NCBI RefSeq assembly: GCF_000381745.1
Contig: NZ_KB906991.1
Span: 1-64,000 of the forward strand
DNA length: 64,000 bases
Direction: 5' to 3'
Source: Psychromonas ossibalaenae ATCC BAA-1528
GTDB taxonomy: Bacteria > Pseudomonadota > Gammaproteobacteria > Enterobacterales > Psychromonadaceae
The notes under the pieces are model-generated. The model was given only the letters and a program-made list of their open reading frames with translations. It was not told the DNA's origin and ran no database searches. A program made the position numbers and the translations under genes. This document shows, piece by piece, positions 1 to 8,745 of this stretch. Position 1 is the first letter of the stretch; each line of letters starts with the position of its first letter.

Positions 1-1
1 G

Positions 2-328
2 AAAAGTGCGCTTGGAAAAGCCGTCAGTTACAGCATTAATCAGTGGCCTAAGCTGGTGCAATATATTAATGACGGTCAATTATCTATTGATAATAATCGT
101 GCAGAGCGGGCGATCAAACCATTTGTTATTGGTCGTAAGAACTGGTTGTTTGCTAATACTAAAAATGGAGCTGTAGCCAGTGCGATTCTTTATAGCGTTA
201 TCGAAACGGCGAAAGCAAACGGGTTAATGCCCTTTAACTACTTAATGCACTGCCTTGAACAGTTATCAAATCAGCCAGATGAGATAGATTCGCTCTTGCC
301 ATGGAACGTAAAACTCGAGCCAGTGTAG
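2..328 (+). CDS. IS66 family transposase, C-terminal fragment
   Basis: This is the C-terminal 108 residues of an IS66-type DDE transposase, open from the first complete codon of the window, so the gene is cut by the window edge and not necessarily broken. The region holds the family's recognisable block DGQLSIDNNRAERAIKP followed by FVIGRKNWLF, which contains the catalytic glutamate segment (NNxAERAI) of the DDE site. The end reads LPWNVKLEPV. The terminal inverted repeat lies a few bases beyond the stop codon, as expected for the last gene of an IS66 element. The family assignment is secure; whether the whole element is intact cannot be seen. Confidence 0.9.
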   Translation, partial: KSALGKAVSYSINQWPKLVQYINDGQLSIDNNRAERAIKPFVIGRKNWLFANTKNGAVASAILYSVIETAKANGLMPFNYLMHCLEQLSNQPDEIDSLLPWNVKLEPV

Positions 329-333
329 TTGGC

Positions 334-344
334 CGGACGCTTAC
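334..344 (+). repeat. Right terminal inverted repeat of the IS66 element
   Basis: The sequence CCGGACGCTTAC-like end sits 6-16 bases after the transposase stop. IS66 elements typically begin with GTAAGCG, and CGCTTAC at 338-344 is its reverse complement, so the element should end at about 344. The left end is outside the window, so the target duplication cannot be checked here. Confidence 0.6.
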
Positions 345-717
345 TAATCATTTACCTCTACATAAGCGAGCAAAACTATTGTGCCACTATAATGTTCATA
401 GAAGGATGCCAATTATTTCACTGATTTTTGCCAGAAATATGTCATGAATTGTAATGACAGGGCATTATAAAAAGTTAACTTAGATAGAAGATAGGTTGAC
501 TGTTTTCTGTGACACATAGAAGCACATACAGCCTTAGAATTTTTGTAGTATTTATCTGTTGAGGTTACCCCCATAGTGGCTTAGCAATATATATGAGGGC
601 AATTTTTCTATTCCCAACTTAACTATCCAATCAAACAGTTAAGTTGAAGTCAGGTTAGATTTATAAATACCTAATCAAGTCAATGCAGACTACATGTCAG
701 TGCTGTGCTTACGATTA
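345..717. other. Non-coding stretch between IS66 end and lepB
   Basis: No credible gene is seen. A 9-bp perfect inverted repeat (AACTTAACT at 616-624 and AGTTAAGTT at 637-645, 12-base loop) lies here. It has no T-run on either side, so it is not a clear intrinsic terminator. It may be a hairpin downstream of lepB. Confidence 0.5.
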
Positions 718-1632
718 TCACTTGATCTTACCAATACGTCCAAAGCGTACTGCACTCGGTATCCAGGTTGGTAAAAATCCGTTCGCATCCCGATCAAGCT
801 CAAAGCTTATCCAAGTAAACACGGCTTTACCTACTAAGTTCTTTTCCGGAACAAAACCCCAGAAGCGACTGTCCTCACTATTATCACGGTTATCGCCCAT
901 CACAAAGTAATGACCTTGCGGAACAACCCACTCATACTGATAGGTTACGGTATCCTGCTGCTGGAAATACCTGCTGATACGCTCACCCGCTATCGGAGTG
1001 ATTAATATTTGATGTTCAGTTTTTCCTAAAACTTCATTGTATATTTTCTGCACTCCTCTTTCATCGCTAAAGGTTTTATCTTGTAAAAAGTGAGTATCCA
1101 ATTTTTTGTAGGATCCACATTGCTCTTTCGCGCAGTTGGACACTAAATACATCTGCTTATCTTTATAAACGATACGATCTCCGGGCAGCCCAATCACTCG
1201 CTTGATAAAATCTATACGAGTGTCTTCAGGGTATTTAAAAACAGCAACATCACCGCGTTTAGGTTTACTTGTCGGAATAAGAGTATTGTGCCAGAGTGGC
1301 TCCTTTACACCGTAGGAGTATTTTTCCACGAGAATAAAATCACCAATCAACAGAGTTGGCATCATCGAACCCGACGGAATCTGGAAAGGTTCATACAAAA
1401 AGGAACGTAATACAAACACCACAGCTATTACCGGAAATAGAGAGCGTGCATTTTCTATCAGAACATTCTCAGGCTGAATATTATTCCGCATTTTCTCATT
1501 AAGAGGCTCCCCAACCTGAGCTCTCTGACGCGCTTTATCACGCACAGGGGCCCATCTGACTTTATCGATGACCCAGACAATACCGGTGAAAAAAGTTAAA
1601 ATTACTAATATTAGTGCAAACGTATTTGCCAT
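718..1632 (-). CDS. lepB: Signal peptidase I (LepB)
   Basis: Membrane-bound serine protease that removes signal peptides from secreted preproteins. It has 304 residues, close to the usual size in gammaproteobacteria. The N-terminus has one membrane segment (about 3-22), a cytoplasmic loop with basic residues, and a second membrane segment (about 64-80). These precede the catalytic block QIPSGSMMPTL with nucleophile Ser89. The general base is Lys144 in DFIKRVIGLPGD, and the late box GDNRDNSEDSRFWGFV is present. The gene stands alone: its usual partners lepA, rnc and era are absent, an IS66 end lies downstream and a cassette-like hydrolase upstream. It may therefore be an extra or relocated copy. 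Identification is secure; copy status is inference. Confidence 0.95.
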   Translation of the reverse strand: MANTFALILVILTFFTGIVWVIDKVRWAPVRDKARQRAQVGEPLNEKMRNNIQPENVLIENARSLFPVIAVVFVLRSFLYEPFQIPSGSMMPTLLIGDFILVEKYSYGVKEPLWHNTLIPTSKPKRGDVAVFKYPEDTRIDFIKRVIGLPGDRIVYKDKQMYLVSNCAKEQCGSYKKLDTHFLQDKTFSDERGVQKIYNEVLGKTEHQILITPIAGERISRYFQQQDTVTYQYEWVVPQGHYFVMGDNRDNSEDSRFWGFVPEKNLVGKAVFTWISFELDRDANGFLPTWIPSAVRFGRIGKIK

Positions 1633-2021
1633 TATTAAATCCTTTTAAATTGTTGTTAATTCAATTGACTATGTAGGCAACAAAAATTTGACTTAGTTCG
1701 CTATGGTATTAATTAATATGATTTTTAATGATCTGCTTAAATGTAGCTATTGACTGTAGTGTTTTAGTTAAAATGACCACGCCATTAGCGTTGTTATGAT
1801 AATAATTTCTATGGTGGTTGGTGATCCAAAGCGCTTTAGTAATTTTCTGGTATGGCTATTATTCTGTTCTATTTAGAAGCCATGCGATAATACGTTTCCT
1901 ATATCGTCATTAAAATTGTGCCCAAAGATGGTAAATGCAGAAGCATCATTTCAATAACTTTACAAACAGCTAGCTGTGTATCACAACCTGTTTAAGCGGG
2001 TAATTATGAGCTTTTCTTCTA
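1633..2021. other. Non-coding stretch, lepB to hydrolase, with possible half attC
   Basis: No gene is supported. At 1986-2008 the + strand reads like one arm of an integron attC site (CTGTTTAAGCGGG followed by TAATTATG). It resembles the arm found at 2931-2952, but the matching second arm is not found in the following 200 bases. If it is an attC remnant it would belong to the hydrolase cassette and be truncated. Confidence 0.35.
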
Positions 2022-2933
2022 TCATTGCTTGTTTCCACGTTGTTTGTTGAAATAATTAAGAACTTCAGTTTTCAATTTTTCATGAAAAGCCTCTCGATCA
2101 AATCCATCGGGATCTTGTGATGGAGAAAAGTATTTATTTCGCATGCTCTCTGGGAATGGTGCAAGAAAAGATAAGTGGCCGGCATTTTCAACTGTTTTTA
2201 AAGTGATGAGCGCTGGGTTCTTTACGTTTTGTTTTATCAGGTCGGCTTGCCAATAAGGTGTGAGAGTGTCGTGCTCCGCTGAAAAAAACAAAATGGGCAG
2301 ATTGACATGGTTGAACGAATCAGGCTGCTGGAACCATGCTGCAGCTGGAGCAAAAAGCACAAGCGCCTTAACTCGTTGATCGTTAACAACTTCGACTTGT
2401 TTCCTTTCTATCGACCAGGGAACAGCCCCTGCGACGGCAAGCGCAGTGCTCCCCCCCATAGAATGTCCGATCATAAAAATCTGTCGAGAGTCTATACATT
2501 CCATCAACTCAGGATCACAGAGCAATGTGTCTGTGACAAGACGTATATGTCTTGTACGCAAGGTTAAATTTTTATTATGTCCTTCAAGGTAATTGTCGTT
2601 TCTGTTATTACCATGATGTTCAGGCATCGCCACAATATAACCATTTTCTGCTAAATGCTGAGCTACTATCCGATAAAGCAGATGTGATCCACCGCCGCCG
2701 TGGGATATTATCACCAGTGGAAAATTACCTTTTGCCAATTTCCCTTCGGGGCATACATTAATACTATAGGGACCAATCTTTATATCCTGAGAATTATCTA
2801 TACTCGGATATAAAATCCAAGACTGGAAATTGATATTGTTGATTTCATCTTGTATTTTGATTGTTTTGCTTCCAGCAGAATAATTCATGTTACTAATTAT
2901 CAAAATAATTTCCTCTAATAATGGGTCGTTCAT
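2022..2933 (-). CDS. Alpha/beta hydrolase (dienelactone hydrolase/PAF-acetylhydrolase-like)
   Basis: Predicted serine hydrolase of 303 residues, substrate unknown. Visible family features are an oxyanion-hole region (PLVIISHGGGGS), the nucleophile elbow GHSMGGS, a late aspartate block (LFFSAEHDTLTPYW) and a catalytic histidine in NAGHLSFLAPFP. There is no signal peptide. The ATG at 2933 is preferred over a GTG three codons upstream. This ATG falls inside the GTTATG end of an attC-like site, the place where integron cassette genes usually begin. The setting suggests acquisition as a mobile cassette. It could be an esterase or an acetylhydrolase; nothing nearby indicates which. Confidence 0.85.
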   Translation of the reverse strand: MNDPLLEEIILIISNMNYSAGSKTIKIQDEINNINFQSWILYPSIDNSQDIKIGPYSINVCPEGKLAKGNFPLVIISHGGGGSHLLYRIVAQHLAENGYIVAMPEHHGNNRNDNYLEGHNKNLTLRTRHIRLVTDTLLCDPELMECIDSRQIFMIGHSMGGSTALAVAGAVPWSIERKQVEVVNDQRVKALVLFAPAAAWFQQPDSFNHVNLPILFFSAEHDTLTPYWQADLIKQNVKNPALITLKTVENAGHLSFLAPFPESMRNKYFSPSQDPDGFDREAFHEKLKTEVLNYFNKQRGNKQ

Positions 2934-3024
2934 AACGCCCACTTAAGCGGGCAAAAATTGTTGGCTATAATTGTGTAGCAAAGCGGAACGTAGCCAACTT
3001 TTTGTTCCGTTTAAAGTGCTTATG
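2931..3024 (-). repeat. attC-like integron recombination site
   Basis: This 94-bp imperfect palindrome sits between the AraC gene and the hydrolase gene. Read on the minus strand it starts CATAAGCACTTTAAACGG and ends CCGCTTAAGTGGGCGTTATG, which pair with each other with a few mismatches. An inner pair GTTGGCTA / TAGCCAAC is also present. Length, outer simple sites (GTTATG end) and paired inner arms match the architecture of attC sites of chromosomal integrons. No integrase is in the window. The call rests on architecture only. Confidence 0.55.
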
Positions 3025-3136
3025 TGCTGGAGCTGACTGCTAGGTTGCTCCCTAAATAAACAAAAACGGTAGCCGCCGCTTCATCGAGTAATACACTAAC
3101 CAGGCAATGGATCTGCCGTCACCTGATATCAACTTG

Positions 3137-4000
3137 CTATTTTAGCGGCAGATAGATTTCAGTTAATAATTCACATTCGTCTACTTCATGAACAAAGTTT
3201 AGGTAGCGGAAGAAGCATGGAAAATCTCTTAGCTCTTTTCCACTATCCGGCAGCCATTTTTGATACAAGTAATACAGGGTTTCACTAATAAGATCATGAC
3301 TTCCCTTATGTAGAGCAACGGCACAGCGACCTTCTGGTATTACCCCTGATTTTATTCCATAGACATTTTCGGGAACTTCACCTTTATGGGTTCCACATAT
3401 ATCAAATCGAAACTCTTCATCTGGTGTATCATTTGGATCTGAGTAAGGTATACCGAACGTCTCGCTTGTTTTAATGGGTGATAAGCCAGTTGTTTTTCTC
3501 CAGGCAATAAATTTTGCGACTGTCTCAAAAACTAATCGAGGACTGCCTTTATGCTCAATCAAAGCGACATCTCTCTCATTGAAGTCTATTATTTTTACTT
3601 TCACAGCACTTTTTCTGTTTATCGGTGGATTAAATTCATATTTTGAGTACCAAGATTGCCACTCTGGCCGATTCCTAAACAGGGAGGGGGACTGTCCAAA
3701 AATTCTAGAAAATGCACGTGAAAAAGCTTCTGGACTCTCGAAATGAGCTTCATAAGCAATATCGGTAATACTGTATTCTGGTTCAAATGCCAACCTAAAT
3801 GAAGCTCGCTTCATTCGTGTTAAGCGAACAAACTGAATCGTACTAATTCCCATGAATGACTTAAATATGCGGTGAAAATGGTACTTAGAGCATGCGGCTG
3901 TGTCACTCAACAGCTCTAGAGAGAGGTCTTGATCTAAGTTGCCATTGATAAAATCACACACTTTTCTTATTCGTTCTTCATTTTGTTGAACTACTTTCAT
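3137..4000 (-). CDS. AraC-family regulator with GyrI-like effector domain
   Basis: Transcription regulator of 287 residues, arranged like E. coli Rob. An N-terminal double helix-turn-helix of the AraC type (about 8-108, with CSKYHFHRIFKSFMG and AHFESPEAFSRAFSRIFG) is followed by a GyrI-like small-molecule-binding domain (about 125-287, ending ECELLTEIYLPL). Family members usually answer to drugs or other hydrophobic ligands. The neighbouring gene downstream is a hydrolase, separated by an attC-like site, so the two need not be functionally linked. No operator could be identified. The family call is firm; the regulon is unknown. Confidence 0.9.
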   Translation of the reverse strand: MKVVQQNEERIRKVCDFINGNLDQDLSLELLSDTAACSKYHFHRIFKSFMGISTIQFVRLTRMKRASFRLAFEPEYSITDIAYEAHFESPEAFSRAFSRIFGQSPSLFRNRPEWQSWYSKYEFNPPINRKSAVKVKIIDFNERDVALIEHKGSPRLVFETVAKFIAWRKTTGLSPIKTSETFGIPYSDPNDTPDEEFRFDICGTHKGEVPENVYGIKSGVIPEGRCAVALHKGSHDLISETLYYLYQKWLPDSGKELRDFPCFFRYLNFVHEVDECELLTEIYLPLK

Positions 4001-4602
4001 TTTCTTCTATTTGCCTCTCAATTCAGAAATCCCAGAAATGATACCTATGGATAAAGAATAGTTCCTGATTGAAATTGCGATATTTATGTAGCCCTGTCAT
4101 GCTTCGTTCCTCGACTTCATTTGAACTATTGGTTTAATGGTAGGATTCTGAGGGACTAGTGTATTAGTGCATAAAGTTTCATAATTGCAGCATGGAACAG
4201 TCAGGTATTCCTGCAGCACAACGCTCGCTTATTCCAGGCGGGGCTAATAACTCTCGAATCTTTAACTAAGCAGAACCTTAAAACACCTTATAAAACGATA
4301 AAATATGATCAAATATGATCAAATACATTTAGTCACAACACTCTCAGAAGTGATACTCGTTTCTGTAAATATGATCTAGATAGCAAAAACGCAAAACCCG
4401 CATATCGCCACAATTAAAACAAGGTTATATGTACTATATTAGGTTTATCTTATGTAGGTTTTGCTAATCTACATTGAAGGCTGCACCGTTGAGCGTTAAG
4501 TCGCCTTATCCAGAGTGAATTTTCGTTGAATTAATCAACAAAAATTCATTGATTTGGTGAGCTCAATTGATCGAGAAGGGATCTTGTTGTAAGGCTAATC
4601 TC
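4001..4602. other. Upstream region of the octaheme cytochrome operon with repeated decamer
   Basis: No gene is supported. The decamer AAATATGATC occurs three times: tandemly at 4301-4310 and 4311-4320, and again at 4368-4377. The tandem pair creates overlapping TGATCA palindromes. The position 220-300 bases before the cytochrome start makes these candidate operator sites; the regulator is unknown. A ribosome-binding AAGG lies at 4591-4594. Confidence 0.4.
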
Positions 4603-6237
4603 ATGAATAAACTCCGCAATACTATTTTGATTATATTGTCTGCTGTTAGTGTCATGCCCATTGTGAGCATTGCATCACCTCCTGCCGCGCCTTCAATGGA
4701 AGATCGTGAAGTATCGAGCGTTGCCGGCACTGCGGATCACTCACAATTTGAAGTTTTGCAGCAGGAATTCGATTACGCGCCAGATGTAACTGAAGCTTGT
4801 CTTGAATGCCACACCGAAGCCGCCAAACAGGTCCATAAAACCTTCCACTGGACTTGGAAAAAAGAAGTGGACGGCGTTGAAATGGGGAAGTCAAAAAATG
4901 CATTTAACAATTATTGTGTTTCTGCTCTTGGCAATGAAAGCTGTACTCAATGTCATGTAGGTTATGGCTGGCGTAACAAAGAATTTGAGCTGGATGCAGA
5001 AGAGAATGTCGATTGTTTAGTGTGTCACGATAAAACCGGCACTTATAAAAAATCGGCGGCGATGTCAGGGCACCCGTATTATGAAGACACTAAAGTTGGG
5101 GCCAGAATTGAAAAAGCGGTTGATTTGAGTTTTGTTGCTCAACATGTTGGCGATCCTGGGCGCGAAAACTGCTTAGCTTGTCATGCCGTTGGCGGAGGCG
5201 GCAACGGTGTGAAACATGGCGATACAGACCTTTCGCTACTCAACCCTGAGTTTGCACTCGATGTACATATGAGTCCTGATAAACTCAACTTTACCTGTCA
5301 AAACTGCCACTCAGCGGATGATCATCAAATATCTGGACGTTACTACGATAGAAAATCTTTTATCGATTATGAATTGGATATGGGCCGAAGCGATCGTGAC
5401 GGCAGCAATGTTTCTTGTGAATCTTGTCATAGCAGTACGCCGCATAATGATCGTGACATAGATAACCACACCGCTAAAGTAGCTTGTGCATCTTGTCATA
5501 TTCCAGAAATGGCACGCGGCCCTTATCTCACCAAGTTGTCATGGGACTGGTCGACAGCAGGTGATCTAAAAAACGGCAAGCCGTATTCTATTGATGAAGA
5601 ATTTGACGGCGTGACCCATCATGCCTACATGAGTAAAAAAGGGACCTTTACGTGGGGACGAAATGTTGTGCCGGAATATCGCTGGTACAAAGGTGAGCTT
5701 AAACAAATCACTTTCTTAGATAATATTGATCCAAGTAAAGCGCCCATCGATATCAATCCACCCACTGGCGGCTACCAGGATCCTAAAGCGCGTATCTGGC
5801 CATTCAAAATCCACCGAGGCAGACAGCCTTACGATACAGAGTTGAATCATTTCCTGCCGATTAAACTGTATGGAAGAAAAGGGACGGGGGCATTCTGGAC
5901 CGAGTTTGACTGGCCAAAAGCGCTAACCGCAGGGGCCAGGTTAAACGACGTTGAGTTCAGCGGTCAATATGATTTTATTGAAACTAACGGTTACTGGCCG
6001 ATCAAACATATGGTCGCACCAAAAGAGCAGGCACTTGAGTGCGAGGCATGTCATGGTAGACCGAGCCGTTTACAGGGGCTCAATGATTTCTACTTAGTAG
6101 GGCGTGATCGTTACAACTTGGTGGAATGGTTTGGTGTATTAGCTATTTGGGGAACGCTTGGCGGGATGCTGCTGCATGTAGGTTACCGTGTTGTGAGTGC
6201 ATATCGCAGAAAGTCTTCTTCACAAGTTCAGTCATAG
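4603..6237 (+). CDS. otr: Octaheme c-type cytochrome, tetrathionate reductase family
   Basis: Periplasmic multiheme cytochrome of 544 residues. The ATG at 4603 was chosen because it follows AAGG at 8 bases and begins a proper signal peptide (MNKLRNTILIILSAVS...SIAS); the frame is open further upstream. Eight CXXCH heme sites are visible: CLECH, CTQCH, CLVCH, CLACH, CQNCH, CESCH, CASCH and CEACH. This is the count and size of the Shewanella octaheme tetrathionate reductase, which reduces tetrathionate and in vitro also nitrite and hydroxylamine. A C-terminal hydrophobic helix (VEWFGVLAIWGTLGGMLLHVGY) probably anchors it to the membrane near the cytochrome b encoded next. The physiological substrate is not settled by sequence. 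Confidence 0.9.
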   Translation: MNKLRNTILIILSAVSVMPIVSIASPPAAPSMEDREVSSVAGTADHSQFEVLQQEFDYAPDVTEACLECHTEAAKQVHKTFHWTWKKEVDGVEMGKSKNAFNNYCVSALGNESCTQCHVGYGWRNKEFELDAEENVDCLVCHDKTGTYKKSAAMSGHPYYEDTKVGARIEKAVDLSFVAQHVGDPGRENCLACHAVGGGGNGVKHGDTDLSLLNPEFALDVHMSPDKLNFTCQNCHSADDHQISGRYYDRKSFIDYELDMGRSDRDGSNVSCESCHSSTPHNDRDIDNHTAKVACASCHIPEMARGPYLTKLSWDWSTAGDLKNGKPYSIDEEFDGVTHHAYMSKKGTFTWGRNVVPEYRWYKGELKQITFLDNIDPSKAPIDINPPTGGYQDPKARIWPFKIHRGRQPYDTELNHFLPIKLYGRKGTGAFWTEFDWPKALTAGARLNDVEFSGQYDFIETNGYWPIKHMVAPKEQALECEACHGRPSRLQGLNDFYLVGRDRYNLVEWFGVLAIWGTLGGMLLHVGYRVVSAYRRKSSSQVQS

Positions 6238-6250
6238 AAAAGGTATCAAG

Positions 6251-6847
6251 ATGAAAAAGACAACCACGCTTTACAAACGTTTTGAACGTTTCTGGCACTG
6301 GGGGCAAGCATTGTTGGTAGTTGCCCTGATATTTACGGGTTTAGAGCTGCACGGCATTACTTCAATTATTGGTTTTGAAACAAGCTCTCATCTTCACCAT
6401 ATTGGAGGATTTGTATGGACTGGATTAGTGGTACTGATTTTTACCTGGATATTGACCACAGGAGAGTGGAAGCAGTTTATTCCTGATATGGATGGCATTG
6501 ATGGAGTTTTACGTTACTACCTATATGGCGTATTTATAGGCGAAGCACACCCTCATCATATGACAGCGGAAAACAAGTTTAATCCATTACAGCGTATGAC
6601 CTATTTACTGGTGTTATTCGGCTTAGTGCCGCTGCAGATTATCACCGGATTAGTTTTCTTTTTCTTTCCTGAAATACGCGCCGCAGGTGTGATTGAACAT
6701 ATTGGATTTGTGGCGGCAGTTCATACATTCTGTGCCTATGCAGTCATCGCCTTTTTGATTGTTCATCTATATATGATCACTTTTGGAGCAAAGCTTTCAA
6801 GCCACCTTAAGAGCATGTTGACAGGAAAAGAAACGCTTGGAAAATAA
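6251..6847 (+). CDS. Membrane cytochrome b (b561/NrfD-like partner of octaheme cytochrome)
   Basis: Integral membrane protein of 198 residues with four predicted helices and paired histidines suited to two b hemes (FWHWGQALL, HLHHIGGFVW, VHTFCAYAVIAFLIVHLY). The ATG at 6251 is preferred over an earlier in-frame codon that would overlap the preceding gene. It follows the octaheme cytochrome by 13 bases, so the two are surely cotranscribed. The likely role is quinol oxidation and electron delivery to the periplasmic octaheme protein. It resembles the Ni/Fe-hydrogenase and formate-dehydrogenase cytochrome b family. The pairing with otr matches the organisation known in Shewanella; the direction of electron flow is inference. 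Confidence 0.85.
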   Translation: MKKTTTLYKRFERFWHWGQALLVVALIFTGLELHGITSIIGFETSSHLHHIGGFVWTGLVVLIFTWILTTGEWKQFIPDMDGIDGVLRYYLYGVFIGEAHPHHMTAENKFNPLQRMTYLLVLFGLVPLQIITGLVFFFFPEIRAAGVIEHIGFVAAVHTFCAYAVIAFLIVHLYMITFGAKLSSHLKSMLTGKETLGK

Positions 6848-6912
6848 TTATATAAAGTAAACGCTTAGGTGGGGGACCACCAATAATGGATCAACGCAGA
6901 GAGGTACGGGAC

Positions 6913-7236
6913 ATGAAAATAATACTCACGGCATTGCTGTTAATGTTTTCTATTAATGCATCTGCCGATGCCACTAAAGGACAAGAATATTACTTAGAAT
7001 ACTTAAGGCCTGTTTTTGGTTATAACGGGCAGGAATTTGCATCTCAATACTTAACAGTGGAATGGAAACGTTACTTTAAAAAAGACGCAAGTAGATTTAT
7101 TAAGAAATTTTCCAAAAAACATCCTGAATCGGCCGCGTTTCTTGCCAGTGAAAAATTTCAGGAAATAGCGCCGGATATTAAAGATTTTGCTATGAAATAT
7201 GCAGCAGACAGCGGTGAGTTGGCAGCATGTGATTAA
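6913..7236 (+). CDS. Small secreted protein of unknown function in the octaheme operon
   Basis: Unrecognised 107-residue protein. It begins with a signal peptide (MKIILTALLLMFSINASADA), so it is exported to the periplasm. The mature part is charged and helical, with aromatic residues (GQEYYLEYLRPVFGYNGQEF) and a single cysteine as the penultimate residue (AACD). There is no CXXCH motif, so it is not a c-type cytochrome. The ATG at 6913 is preferred because it starts the signal peptide; an upstream ATG at 6886 would add nine polar residues. It lies between the cytochrome b and rhodanese genes with short gaps, which points to a role in maturation or sulfur handling for this operon. That role is inference. 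Confidence 0.8.
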   Translation: MKIILTALLLMFSINASADATKGQEYYLEYLRPVFGYNGQEFASQYLTVEWKRYFKKDASRFIKKFSKKHPESAAFLASEKFQEIAPDIKDFAMKYAADSGELAACD

Positions 7237-7256
7237 CGGTTATTAGGAGAAATTTT

Positions 7257-8540
7257 ATGTGGAACAAAATCATTATTGTCTTGTGTTTAACGATAATGCC
7301 TTATTCGCTTCTTGCTGCTGAAGTAGTGGGAAAGGTTCAGTCAATTTCAATAAAGGGTAAGGTCATTAAATACCTAAACCCCAAGACGAAAGAAATCAGC
7401 GTGATTAAGTTTAGCGATGAAACGGTACTTGAAAGCGCAGAAGATTTTAAAGATCTGACGGTCAATACTAAGTTCAAGGCGAGTGTAAACGAGCAAGGGG
7501 TAGCAACTAAAATAAAACGGATCCTGGTTAAGCTGCCGCCTGAAAGAGTGATCAACACTGAGGAACTTGAAACCCTGATGGAGGGGAGCGGTCCTTACTT
7601 TTTAGGAGATGCTCGTCCGGCTAGAATTTATAATTTAGGTCATATTCCAACAGCGATGCCAACCCCTGCTTCAGCACTTGCGAAAAACCTTAAGTGGCTG
7701 CCTAAAGACAAAACAACGGCAATTGTTTTTTACTGCGGCGGCGTAACCTGCCCCCTAAGCCCAAAAGCGATGAACATCGCAATGAAGAAAGGCTACACCA
7801 ATGTACGCGCTTATGTGGAAGGTTATCCTGCATGGAAAGAGGAGGTTTATCCTGCTCATGTTAATGCCGGCTGGCTTTCAAAAAATCTTGATATTCATCA
7901 TGTGATTCTGGACGTTCGTGACGTGGCACCTAGTTTCATCAAAGGCTCTGCCCATATGCCAGCGTCGACGCTGGCTGCTATGCATGCAAAATGGAATCAA
8001 GATAAATATCCAGTGAAAAAACGTTTAGTCATGGCAGTACGTGATAAAAAAGCGCCTATTGTTATTATTGCGAATAGCGATGACAGTGATGAAGCGATTG
8101 AAGCTTATGAGATATTAACGTTTTGGAAATATAAAAATGTAACCATTCTTAATGGTGGTTTGGACGCATGGTCTGGGCCGAAAGAGACGGGCAGGATAGC
8201 AGACACTCTGGAATATGTGAAAAAACCGATAAAAGGAGCGGTGCAAGAAAGTGTGTTTGTAAAAGCTGTGTTAGAAGGCGGAGCAACCATCCTTGATGTG
8301 CGTGATACAGAGGAAGCTGCCACTGGGCGTCTTGCGAAATCGGTACACATTCCACTTGATGATTTAGGTAAAAATTTATCTAAAATTCCGAAGGGTGCTA
8401 AGGTGATTGTGCACTGTGCTGGTGGTGCTCGGGCCGCATTAGCCTATGAGATTCTGCTTAAATACGGATACACCGATGTGGCATTCCTTAACGACTCATT
8501 TGAAGCAGTGGTGAAGGAAAATAACATTACCTTGTTGTAG
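7257..8540 (+). CDS. Periplasmic triple-rhodanese-domain protein
   Basis: Exported protein of 427 residues with a signal peptide (MWNKIIIVLCLTIMPYSLLAA), an N-terminal beta-rich segment (about 22-100) and three rhodanese-like domains. The first has an active-site-like cysteine (VFYCGGVTC), the second has lost it (IVIIANSDDSDEA) and the third has a cysteine loop (VIVHCAGGARAA). Rhodaneses carry persulfide sulfur on this cysteine. Placement after an octaheme tetrathionate-reductase-type cytochrome fits handling of sulfane sulfur released from polythionates. The link is inferred from gene order, and no transcription terminator separates it from the genes upstream. Confident as a rhodanese protein; substrate unknown. 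Confidence 0.9.
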   Translation: MWNKIIIVLCLTIMPYSLLAAEVVGKVQSISIKGKVIKYLNPKTKEISVIKFSDETVLESAEDFKDLTVNTKFKASVNEQGVATKIKRILVKLPPERVINTEELETLMEGSGPYFLGDARPARIYNLGHIPTAMPTPASALAKNLKWLPKDKTTAIVFYCGGVTCPLSPKAMNIAMKKGYTNVRAYVEGYPAWKEEVYPAHVNAGWLSKNLDIHHVILDVRDVAPSFIKGSAHMPASTLAAMHAKWNQDKYPVKKRLVMAVRDKKAPIVIIANSDDSDEAIEAYEILTFWKYKNVTILNGGLDAWSGPKETGRIADTLEYVKKPIKGAVQESVFVKAVLEGGATILDVRDTEEAATGRLAKSVHIPLDDLGKNLSKIPKGAKVIVHCAGGARAALAYEILLKYGYTDVAFLNDSFEAVVKENNITLL

Positions 8541-8612
8541 TCAACCCATCTTGTTCTACTTGAATGGGTGGTGTCTGAACGGCACAGCCCCTGATTAGGT
8601 GACAAAGGTAGT

Positions 8613-8745
8613 CGCCAGGAAGGTAAAGTAACAACAGTTTGAATATGCGTATCTTTTTGGATCTGTTTGTGTGACAAATGGTACTTCAGAGGCAATGGTT
8701 GTTCCATTTGTTAATAAAGAGATTATGAAAATCCCTTTTGAGTAA
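8613..8745 (+). pseudogene. Decayed IS630-type transposase fragment
   Basis: A short remnant reads RQEGKVTTV in one frame. After a one-base shift at about 8640 it continues EYAYLFGSVCVTNGTSEAM, VVPFVNKEIMKIPFE and a stop. The pattern (YLFGxVC...G..EA...P.VNKE.M) is typical of the catalytic core of IS630-family transposases. Only about 45 residues survive and there are no terminal repeats, so it is inactive. The family call is from pattern memory. Confidence 0.5.

Noticed and set aside
4192-4270. Short open stretch resembling the start of a class III aminotransferase (AAQRSLIPGGANNS)
   Set aside because: Only about 20 residues match the common AQ.LIPGG.N pattern. There is no continuation in any frame, so chance or an unprovable remnant.
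8544-8569. Hairpin ACCCAT/ATGGGT just after the triple-rhodanese gene
   Set aside because: The stem is only 6 bp with a 14-base loop and no T-run, so not convincing as a terminator.
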